A stretch of DNA of 64,000 bases from positions 1 through 64,000 of the IMG/VR virus record IMGVR_UViG_3300034102_002101. One strand, given 5' to 3'. A model generated the notes under the pieces. That model was not told the DNA's origin, did no database searches, and was given only the letters and a program-made list of their open reading frames with translations. Below, piece after piece: positions 57,409-64,000 of the stretch (its first letter is position 1; every line of letters begins with the position of its first letter). A program made the position numbers and the translations under genes. This DNA is from a virus.

Positions 57409-58357
57409 GAAGAAGGTAAAGAGTAAGAATGTAAAGGGTAAAAAGATTAAGAAGGTAATATCTAAGTTACCGGCTCTAAAGTTATCTACCCCACCCAAAA
57501 TTCCTTTTCAGGATATAGAATCCGATAACTACCAAACTACGAATGTTACGGATGATGAATTTAATAAGATAAGAGACAACTCAAAAAAGAAATCGGATAA
57601 GCCTTGTATATATTGGACAAAGGATACCGAGAGTAGTATAAATGCATATAATGAATCTATATGCGATAAGGAAAAAAACAGAATTTACGAAACCGAATTA
57701 AAATGGTCTTTAAATAAGTTAATAGAAAATATATTCAACACGTTCAAGTTCAGCTACTTTGAAACAAATCAATCGGACGCGAAGAGTGAGTGTTTGTCAC
57801 ATTTAATGGCGAATATATCTAAATTTAAATCAGAATTTGTCGGTAAGTCTTTTGGGTATTTTAGTATTATGGCAAAAAACCATTTCATATTGATAAATAA
57901 TGCGAACTACAAAAAGTGGAAAATTCATGATCAAATTGATCCAACACCAGAACATCCAAAAGAATTTGTTATTGACGATCACGTAAAGTACAAATTAAAA
58001 GAGAAGAATGAATTTATAATATTGATGGTCGAATATTGGGAAGATAATATAGAAAAAATGTTTTCCAAGCAGAGAGATTATGAGATAGCATCCGCGATAA
58101 TTGAACTATTCAGACAAAGTGATAGAATAGACTTCTTCAATAAAAAGGCACTATATCTATATATTAGAGAAATTTCTGGTTGTAGAACTCAACAAATCAC
58201 CAAAGTGATTAATAAAATGAAGAGTGCGCAGAAGTTGATAACAAAAGAATATCTTCGTAGCGGAACCATACTAATGAAGAAGAAAAAGGTAGAAATACAG
58301 GTCGATGAAGAAGATGATTTCGAGAAAATTCTACAAGAACCGTTAAATCTAGTTTAA
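57383..58357 (+). CDS. 55: gp55-like late-transcription sigma factor, 324 aa
   Basis: RIYETELKWSLNKLIENIFN, then CLSHLMANISKFKSEF and SFGYFSIMAKNHFILINN, form the sigma region 2-like core of T4 gp55-type late sigma factors. The C-terminal end (DDFEKILQEPLNLV) is an acidic-hydrophobic tail like the one by which T4 gp55 binds the sliding clamp. The protein is much longer than T4 gp55, which is under 200 residues. The extra part is a Lys-rich N-terminus of about 100 residues and added C-terminal helices. It is expected to direct host RNA polymerase to late promoters. Confidence 0.85.
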   Translation: MTKLKISTKKKVKSKNVKGKKIKKVISKLPALKLSTPPKIPFQDIESDNYQTTNVTDDEFNKIRDNSKKKSDKPCIYWTKDTESSINAYNESICDKEKNRIYETELKWSLNKLIENIFNTFKFSYFETNQSDAKSECLSHLMANISKFKSEFVGKSFGYFSIMAKNHFILINNANYKKWKIHDQIDPTPEHPKEFVIDDHVKYKLKEKNEFIILMVEYWEDNIEKMFSKQRDYEIASAIIELFRQSDRIDFFNKKALYLYIREISGCRTQQITKVINKMKSAQKLITKEYLRSGTILMKKKKVEIQVDEEDDFEKILQEPLNLV

Positions 58358-58361
58358 TTAG

Positions 58362-58370
58362 ATATTTATA
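58362..58370 (+). promoter_or_regulatory. late-type motif ATATTTATA before 58374
   Basis: ATATTTATA, three bases, then ATG; the first gene of the baseplate run. Confidence 0.5.
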
Positions 58371-58373
58371 CCC

Positions 58374-58790
58374 ATGCCATTTGAAGACATCGAATTATAT
58401 AAAGGGAAGAAATTTTCAGACTTAGCGAAAGATATCGTAACTAATTCTGAAAATACTAAGGGTCAGATAGATCTACTGATTAGTGATCTTAGACAATTAA
58501 TAAAGGGGCCGAATGATGCTATAATGATCGTTCCTCTATTACGCGATTACATCGACATAGGGATAAAAAATGACGATGAATTAGTTAAGTTAGCAGCAAT
58601 CGCACAGAGAATAATATCTAATCAACAAAAGGCGGAATCTATGGGTGGAGATGGTCTAGGTATAACACAAGAAGAACGCGATGAGTTAATGGCAGAAATA
58701 AACGGAATAAATAAAGAAAAGGACGTTCTTGACAAGAAAAAGACAAAAGTCTTAAATTTCGGATTATCTGATAAAGAGGAGACTAAGTAA
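58374..58790 (+). CDS. hypothetical helical protein before baseplate genes, 138 aa
   Basis: Wholly helical, acidic and basic in alternation, ending DKKKTKVLNFGLSDKEETK. The place between the late sigma factor and the spike gene would fit a small transcription partner or baseplate assembly factor, but no motif proves either. Confidence 0.66.
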   Translation: MPFEDIELYKGKKFSDLAKDIVTNSENTKGQIDLLISDLRQLIKGPNDAIMIVPLLRDYIDIGIKNDDELVKLAAIAQRIISNQQKAESMGGDGLGITQEERDELMAEINGINKEKDVLDKKKTKVLNFGLSDKEETK

Positions 58791-58791
58791 C

Positions 58792-60213
58792 ATGGCTTAT
58801 TACGATAAATCAACAAAAAGATCGGAGTTACGTCAAAGACAAGAGTCTAGCTTAGTTTCTCGAAGTGAACTATTAAATAGAAAACCAGATCCCGATAAGT
58901 TCTTCGAGTATGAATCTGCTGTCGTAGTGGACATTATATTGGACGAAAATCATCCGATATTCAAATTAAATAATGGTCCGAAAATAGATGTGAGTAATCA
59001 TCCAGGAACTCCAATTAATAATGATATTGACTATTCTTATATAGGAAGGGCACTTGTGCGGATGACAACTAGCGATTCTGGTAAAATAAAAGATACCTTA
59101 TCATGGGCAATACCAATCAACGGTACTGGTGGAGAAGAATATCCATTGAAGAATGAAATAGTATATGTCGTTAAGTATCTGGAACAATTATTCTATGGTA
59201 AGGTTAATATTAGAAATTTCATAAATCACAATGCCGACTTTCGATATGAAAAGAAATATGGGCTTAATGATGGTGTGGAAAAAACAAAAGCCATAAGCTA
59301 TACTAGAAATAAAAATTTAAAAGATACCAATAATGATTATAATGGTAGTCTCGGAGATTACTTCAAGTCGAATGATAATATACGAGCGATTAGGAGGTTC
59401 GAGGGTGATTCCGTGATTGAAAGCAGATTCGGACAAAGTATACGATTCTCGGCGTATGATAACAATAGACTAAATGACGTTGGTAGCATAAACTACAAGA
59501 ATTATATTGATGGTGGTGGAAATCCGATGATACTCATCAGAAATAGACAAGGAGACACTACAGTAAAACCAGATGTCAGTAAAAATGTAGGAGGGACGGT
59601 AGAAGAAGATATAAATAATGATGGGACTTCTGTACAAATAACTAGTGGATTAACTATATCCAAATGGAATAAGGATACGATAACGGTTCAACCGTTCCAA
59701 TCTGGTTTAGGTATAAATAACAAACATTCTTCTGCGTTTTCTCCAGCTGGTTCAAGTGACTTCACATACCCTATACTAGATGGCGATCAATTAATAACAC
59801 AATCGGATAGAGTAATTATTTCGGCGAAGAAAAATGAGATGTTCCTGTGTTCGAAGAAAAGAATGTCACTATGTACCGACTCAGAATTTAACACGATGTC
59901 AGAAAAACAATCGGTGTTCATATCAAATACTTCACATCAGATACTTGCTCCGTTCATACATTTAGGAGATTATAACGTCAAGGAAGAACCAATCGTATTG
60001 GGTGCAACCACAGCGATATGGTTATCTGATCTAATAGATTGGTTAAAGGTTCATACTCACATATATAAACATACGCACCCAAATAGCCCACAAGCATCAC
60101 CGGATAAAACACAAATTACGCCGGAATTAGCCGGATTGATTGGTTTGCAGCAACGTATACCATCGCTTCTGTCAAATCGAGTATTTACTGTTGGTAGACA
60201 ACCATTGAAATGA
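58792..60213 (+). CDS. 5: gp5-like baseplate central spike/hub protein, 473 aa
   Basis: An N-terminal region with an OB-like strand pattern (VVVDIILDENHPIFKLNNG, YSYIGRALVRM) precedes EGDSVIESRFGQSIRFSAYDN, the conserved GRFG-x-SIRFG block of gp5-type hub proteins in T4-like phages. The later part (LITQSDRVIISAKKNEMFL ... HQILAPFIHLGD) is the strand pattern of a spike needle base. No lysozyme domain is seen. It is placed just before gp25- and gp6-like genes, as expected for baseplate parts. Confidence 0.8.
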   Translation: MAYYDKSTKRSELRQRQESSLVSRSELLNRKPDPDKFFEYESAVVVDIILDENHPIFKLNNGPKIDVSNHPGTPINNDIDYSYIGRALVRMTTSDSGKIKDTLSWAIPINGTGGEEYPLKNEIVYVVKYLEQLFYGKVNIRNFINHNADFRYEKKYGLNDGVEKTKAISYTRNKNLKDTNNDYNGSLGDYFKSNDNIRAIRRFEGDSVIESRFGQSIRFSAYDNNRLNDVGSINYKNYIDGGGNPMILIRNRQGDTTVKPDVSKNVGGTVEEDINNDGTSVQITSGLTISKWNKDTITVQPFQSGLGINNKHSSAFSPAGSSDFTYPILDGDQLITQSDRVIISAKKNEMFLCSKKRMSLCTDSEFNTMSEKQSVFISNTSHQILAPFIHLGDYNVKEEPIVLGATTAIWLSDLIDWLKVHTHIYKHTHPNSPQASPDKTQITPELAGLIGLQQRIPSLLSNRVFTVGRQPLK

Positions 60214-60241
60214 TTTAGATTGAAAAAAACCAAAAACAATA

Positions 60242-60250
60242 ATATTTATA
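60242..60250 (+). promoter_or_regulatory. late-type motif ATATTTATA before 60260
   Basis: ATATTTATA with nine bases to the ATG at 60260. Confidence 0.45.
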
Positions 60251-60259
60251 ATAAATAAT

Positions 60260-60694
60260 ATGACTACGAAAGAATTACGATCAATAATACAGGAAATAGT
60301 TGCTAAGGAAATAAAAGAACAATTTCCAGCACTTATTAGTGAGATATTAGGAAGCAAGAACGCGAAGTTACCATTACAACGCAGAGAATTCGCACCAATA
60401 GCGGAGCAGAAGAGATCAACAGTGACAATAAAAACAGGAAATCCAGCACTCGACAAGATACTATCAGAAACTACTGGTCTCCCTAGGGAAGCATCTTCTC
60501 CAAACGTATCCAGTGAATTTGGTTTGATTGGGGAAGGTACTGTTATTCCACAGACAGATATAAATGGGAATGAGGTCAATATAGATGCCCTACCAGAATC
60601 AATATCAAACATATTTAAGAAAGATTATTCGGCATTACTAAAAAAAGCAGATAGCATAGCAAAGAAGACACATCGTGGCAACTCCCCTCTATAA
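60260..60694 (+). CDS. hypothetical baseplate-region protein, 144 aa
   Basis: Begins TTKELRSIIQEIVAKEIKEQF, an amphipathic helix like that of the gene at 30980, followed by a polar, probably flexible middle and a helical end (SISNIFKKDYSALLKKADSI). It overlaps the gp25-like gene by 20 bases. Probably a structural or assembly protein of the baseplate; family unknown. Confidence 0.66.
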   Translation: MTTKELRSIIQEIVAKEIKEQFPALISEILGSKNAKLPLQRREFAPIAEQKRSTVTIKTGNPALDKILSETTGLPREASSPNVSSEFGLIGEGTVIPQTDINGNEVNIDALPESISNIFKKDYSALLKKADSIAKKTHRGNSPL

Positions 60695-61088
60695 AAAGTC
60701 ACCTGTCGGTATATCATTTCCTATACAACGAGGAAATACTGGGTTTTTTGAACAAACGTTCGATTCTAACGAATCTTCTAAGACAAACATAAAACTATTG
60801 TTATCAACGTATATAGGAGAAAGAAGACTAAATCCATCTTACGGGACAAAGTTATGGACATATCTATTCGAAAACATAGATGACACATCCGAAGAAATAT
60901 TAAAAAACATAATAAGTGAGGATGTCAATAAATGGATACCAGATATTAAAATAATATCTGTTAGTGTAGCAAAAAAAGCAAACTCTGCTGATAATTATAC
61001 ATTTATAATAACCATGACATTTTATTCTTCACAATACGCAAAAGAGTTGCAGGTTTTAAGTGTGGAAAATAGTGTTAGTATCAAATAA
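60675..61088 (+). CDS. 25: gp25-like baseplate wedge protein, 137 aa
   Basis: KSPVGISFPIQRGNTGFFEQT, NIKLLLSTYIGERRLNPSYGTKLW and LFENIDDTSEEILKNII are the conserved line of gp25/GPW proteins. At 137 residues the size equals that of T4 gp25 (about 132). gp25 stabilises the inner baseplate wedge and helps start sheath assembly. Followed six bases later by the gp6-like gene. Confidence 0.93.
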   Translation: MATPLYKKSPVGISFPIQRGNTGFFEQTFDSNESSKTNIKLLLSTYIGERRLNPSYGTKLWTYLFENIDDTSEEILKNIISEDVNKWIPDIKIISVSVAKKANSADNYTFIITMTFYSSQYAKELQVLSVENSVSIK

Positions 61089-61093
61089 TAACC

Positions 61094-62944
61094 ATGTCAA
61101 CCAATAAAACATTTACACAGAACAAGAAAAATATTTCTTATCTATCCAAGGATTTTAATCAATTAAAACAATCTCTGGTAGATTTTTCTAAGTATTACTA
61201 CCCAAACACATATAAAGATTTTGGTGAAAGTTCTCCCGGTATGATGTTTATAGAATTGGCATCATATGTCGGTGATGTTATGGCATTTTACGCAGATTCT
61301 CAGGTACAGGAAAGCATATTAACATTGGCGACCGAGAGAAAGAACATAATAAACGAAGCTAATTCTGCCGGATATAAAATAAAAAATACGTCTCCGTCAC
61401 AAGTAGTATTGGATGTTTATCAAGTTATTCCGAGCACAGTAGATAGTAATGGTGATACTGTTCCTAATTATAACTATGTACAAACAATAAAAGAAGGAAT
61501 GTCAACGTCAACATCGGACGGTATTTCCTTTATAACTAGCGAAATCATAGATTTTAATGTGGATACATCAATTTCTCCTCGCGAATTATCGGTATTCCAA
61601 AGAGATCAAAATGGTATACCGCAAAATTACATATTAAAGAAAAGCGCGAAAGCTTTTTCCGCGAATAGGAGAGCGATTGACGTTATCATCAATGCAGCGT
61701 CAAAATATTATACAATAAATTTAGAAGAATCTAACGTTATATGTGTAGAAAGTATGGTGGATAGTGATGGGCAGAAATGGTATGAAGTTGATTGTTTGGC
61801 GCAAGAATTGGTACCAATCACCGTAAAAAATAGTTACACAAATAATCAAAATTTATACTTGGAAAAGTCAACAGTCCCATACATATTAAAATACATAAGG
61901 ACATCGAACAGATTCATAACTAGGATAGATACCAACAATTTAACATCGATAGAGTTTGGTGCGGGGACAGATGAGTTATACGATGAGGAGTTCTTGATGT
62001 CTCCAAATAATCTGGCACTTAGTAGCGCAAGAATTAATTCAGCAACAGATCCATCAAATGTACTAAACACAAGAAGCTATGGAAGGGCACCAGCAAATAC
62101 CACATTAACTGTTACGTATCTATATGGTGGTGGAGTAAATACAAATGTATCTGCAAATTCAATAATAAACGTAAATTCTATCGAGTTTGATGGTGATGAT
62201 AGGGATTTAACTGCCGACGAAATTAACACAATAAAAGCAGCGAGAGCGTCTATACGGGTAACTAATCCGTCACCAGCTTCGGGTGGTGGTGACGCAGAAA
62301 CGGATGAGGAGATTAGGAATAACGCAATATCGCATATCAATTCACAGAAGAGAGCAGTGACTGCCGAAGATTATGTACTACGTTGCTATTCATTACCAAC
62401 CAAATATGGTTCAGTTGCCAAGGCTTTTTCAAGAAAATCAGAATTTGGTGTTAATTCTATAGACATATATGTGTTATCATACGACGAGAATAAAAAATTA
62501 ACATCGATAAACTCATCCCTTAGTGAAAATCTAAAGACATATTTAGGTACATATAAGCTAATGACTGATTCCATATCTATTGTAGACGGTAATATTATCA
62601 ACGTAGGAATAGATTTTAAAATATCCGTACAAACAGGTTACTTAAAAAAGGAAGTATTATCCAATTGCATAAAAGTTGTTCAAGGCTTCATGAATATAGA
62701 TAATTGGCAATTCAATCAGCCAATAGACATAAGTAGAATACAGATGGAGATAGGTAATGTTGATGGTGTACAATCCGTTATGTTCGTAAAGGTAAAGAAC
62801 TTAACCAAAGCCGATGGTAACTATTCATTAAACGTATACGATATCGCGTTCGCAACACAGGATAATATAGTATATCCATCTATCGACCCTTGTATATTCG
62901 AATTAAAATATCCAAGTAAAGACGTTCGTGGAGAATACTTATAA
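61094..62944 (+). CDS. 6: gp6-like baseplate wedge protein, 616 aa
   Basis: The N-terminal block (YLSKDFNQLKQSLVDFSKYY, FGESSPGMMFIELASYVGDVM and a following helix) is diagnostic of gp6 proteins of T4-like phages. The middle has the J-like wedge pattern with ASGGGDAETDEEIRNNAISH and QKRAVTAEDYVLRCYSLP. The length is close to T4 gp6 (about 660). gp6 forms the ring that links baseplate wedges. Confidence 0.93.
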   Translation: MSTNKTFTQNKKNISYLSKDFNQLKQSLVDFSKYYYPNTYKDFGESSPGMMFIELASYVGDVMAFYADSQVQESILTLATERKNIINEANSAGYKIKNTSPSQVVLDVYQVIPSTVDSNGDTVPNYNYVQTIKEGMSTSTSDGISFITSEIIDFNVDTSISPRELSVFQRDQNGIPQNYILKKSAKAFSANRRAIDVIINAASKYYTINLEESNVICVESMVDSDGQKWYEVDCLAQELVPITVKNSYTNNQNLYLEKSTVPYILKYIRTSNRFITRIDTNNLTSIEFGAGTDELYDEEFLMSPNNLALSSARINSATDPSNVLNTRSYGRAPANTTLTVTYLYGGGVNTNVSANSIINVNSIEFDGDDRDLTADEINTIKAARASIRVTNPSPASGGGDAETDEEIRNNAISHINSQKRAVTAEDYVLRCYSLPTKYGSVAKAFSRKSEFGVNSIDIYVLSYDENKKLTSINSSLSENLKTYLGTYKLMTDSISIVDGNIINVGIDFKISVQTGYLKKEVLSNCIKVVQGFMNIDNWQFNQPIDISRIQMEIGNVDGVQSVMFVKVKNLTKADGNYSLNVYDIAFATQDNIVYPSIDPCIFELKYPSKDVRGEYL

Positions 62945-62946
62945 TT

Positions 62947-64000
62947 ATGCATACGTTTTTATACCCAACAGCTACTACATTTATAAACTCCCAGCCAAGT
63001 TTGATGGATCAAAACATGGGCAAGGATGAAATATTGGAAATAGAAAAGATAGTTACTGATGGTGCTGTTATTATAAGCGGGTCAATCACTAACTTTTCCG
63101 CTTCGGTCTATATATCCAGAACGCTACTAAAATTTGATACTTCTGATATATCTAGGAGTGTTTCTGTCGGTGATATTCCCTTCCCGACGATGCAATTAAA
63201 ATTGTACTCCATCGAGTCTAAAAACATCCGCGATACTTACAAAATAGAATGCTTTCCGATAAGCGGGTCGTGGAGAAATGGTATCGGAAAAAAGTATGAT
63301 GCTTATAATAGCAACTATGGAGTATCGTGGGTAAGCAGGGGAGATAATTCTCTCGGTGATTGGAGTAATGTTGGTGGAGACTTTTATAGTGGGTCACATT
63401 CCTCGGTAATTATAACACAAAAACAGGACATTTCAATCGATGTATCGAACTTGATTTCTGATTTTTTCTCTGGGTCTATTGTGGATGATGGATTTTTGTT
63501 AAAGCTATCGGACGAAACATCGTCGGTAGATTATGGAACAATAAGACATTTCTCCATGAATACCAACACTATATATTCACCATTCCTTGATATTGGTTGG
63601 GATGATTCGGAATATAATATTGTAAGTTCTAGTGTATTAGATTCAAATAAACAAGAATATTTAGTTATACCGAAAAATATAAAAAAAATATATAATGTTG
63701 ATGAAATAGTTAGAATAAATTTAGCCGTTCGCCCGAAGTACGTTAATAAAACTTTCCAGAAATGGCCAAATCAAACATACCCTTATAACGATTATGTTGC
63801 TTCTTACGTGTTACCATCAAGTTCGTATTATGCTATAGTCGATGCCGTAACTAATGAACACATATTAAATTATGATCAATTTACAAAAGTTAGTTCAACA
63901 GATTCCGGCAGTTACTTCTTCGTTGATTTTAGTTGCTTCCCTAGAGAGAGATATTATAAAATTCATATAAAGGTTATAGAAGAAAACCAAACGGTCAATA
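62947..64000 (+). CDS. baseplate/tail beta-domain protein, partial (351 codons, runs off the window)
   Basis: Open from the ATG at 62947 to the end of the window. The first about 200 residues (YISRTLLKFDTSDISRSV, MQLKLYSIESKNIRDTYKIEC, ISGSWRNGIGKKYDAY, DISIDVSNLISDFFSGS, GFLLKLSDE) follow the pattern of DNRLRE-like beta-sandwich domains of surface and carbohydrate-binding proteins. The position after gp6 suggests an outer baseplate protein (gp7/gp8 position), perhaps one that holds fibres. The C-terminus is not seen. Confidence 0.75.
   Translation, partial: MHTFLYPTATTFINSQPSLMDQNMGKDEILEIEKIVTDGAVIISGSITNFSASVYISRTLLKFDTSDISRSVSVGDIPFPTMQLKLYSIESKNIRDTYKIECFPISGSWRNGIGKKYDAYNSNYGVSWVSRGDNSLGDWSNVGGDFYSGSHSSVIITQKQDISIDVSNLISDFFSGSIVDDGFLLKLSDETSSVDYGTIRHFSMNTNTIYSPFLDIGWDDSEYNIVSSSVLDSNKQEYLVIPKNIKKIYNVDEIVRINLAVRPKYVNKTFQKWPNQTYPYNDYVASYVLPSSSYYAIVDAVTNEHILNYDQFTKVSSTDSGSYFFVDFSCFPRERYYKIHIKVIEENQTVN

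Overview
This window is part of the genome of a large strictly lytic-type tailed phage (myovirus) with a T4-like core. The evidence is a contiguous block at the right end that encodes a gp55-like late sigma factor, a gp5-like baseplate spike, gp25, gp6 and a further baseplate or tail protein cut by the window edge. The sequence is AT-rich. Genes are tightly packed, mostly on the + strand and often overlap by 1-8 bases (ATGA type). There are no rRNA genes and no metabolism of a cellular kind. The host cannot be named from the sequence. Likely promoters look sigma70-like (TTGACA, 16 bases, TATTAT), and many starts sit in an A/T-rich context rather than behind a strong Shine-Dalgarno sequence.

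Layout. (1) 1-13750: accessory region of about 40 small genes of mostly unknown function. Recognisable members are an ACP-like protein, a papain/C39-like protease, two YopX-like proteins, an HNH and a LAGLIDADG homing endonuclease, and several paralogous pairs. (2) 13751-17549: the most striking part. Two tandem noncoding RNAs carry T-arm, acceptor and D-arm in circularly permuted tRNA order inside a long end-to-end stem, exactly the plan of bacterial YrlA-type Y RNAs. They lie directly upstream of a Ro60/Rsr (TROVE plus vWA) gene. Next come a nucleoside deoxyribosyltransferase-like gene, a NADAR gene, a thioredoxin and small genes. (3) 17550-19431: strong bidirectional terminators, a reverse-strand tRNA-like structured RNA, an RNase Z-like gene and dUTPase. 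(4) 19432-46576: tail-fibre and structural region with very large repeat-rich fibres. One fibre gene of about 6 kb is much richer in GC than its surroundings, two have YadA-head-like GGG-NTASG repeats, one has a collar/metal-binding tip and one an S74 chaperone tip. Interspersed cargo genes are a sulfotransferase, SLOG-like protein, TnpB, signal peptidase-like protein, a two-gene reverse operon and a decayed reverse copy of the RNase Z gene start. (5) 46543-57009: an island of glycosyltransferases, two radical SAM enzymes, an amidinotransferase, a short DegT-type aminotransferase, RmlD-like and epimerase-like SDRs and a PIG-L-type deacetylase. It probably makes and attaches an unusual sugar. 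(6) 57142-64000: late sigma factor and baseplate genes.

How it fits together. Early/middle-type promoters of one family (TTKACTT, 10-11 bases, TGTG) drive the accessory genes, the Y RNA/Ro locus and RNase Z. A second motif, ATATTTATA placed 3-17 bases before the start codon, precedes the structural genes and is the probable late signal for the gp55-like factor. The Ro/Y RNA pair, RNase Z and tRNA-like RNA suggest that the phage manages structured RNA during infection. The NADAR, deoxyribosyltransferase-like and SLOG-like proteins fit NAD/nucleotide-based conflict with host defence. The fibre repertoire, sulfotransferase and glycan island fit surface recognition and decoration of the virion or host.
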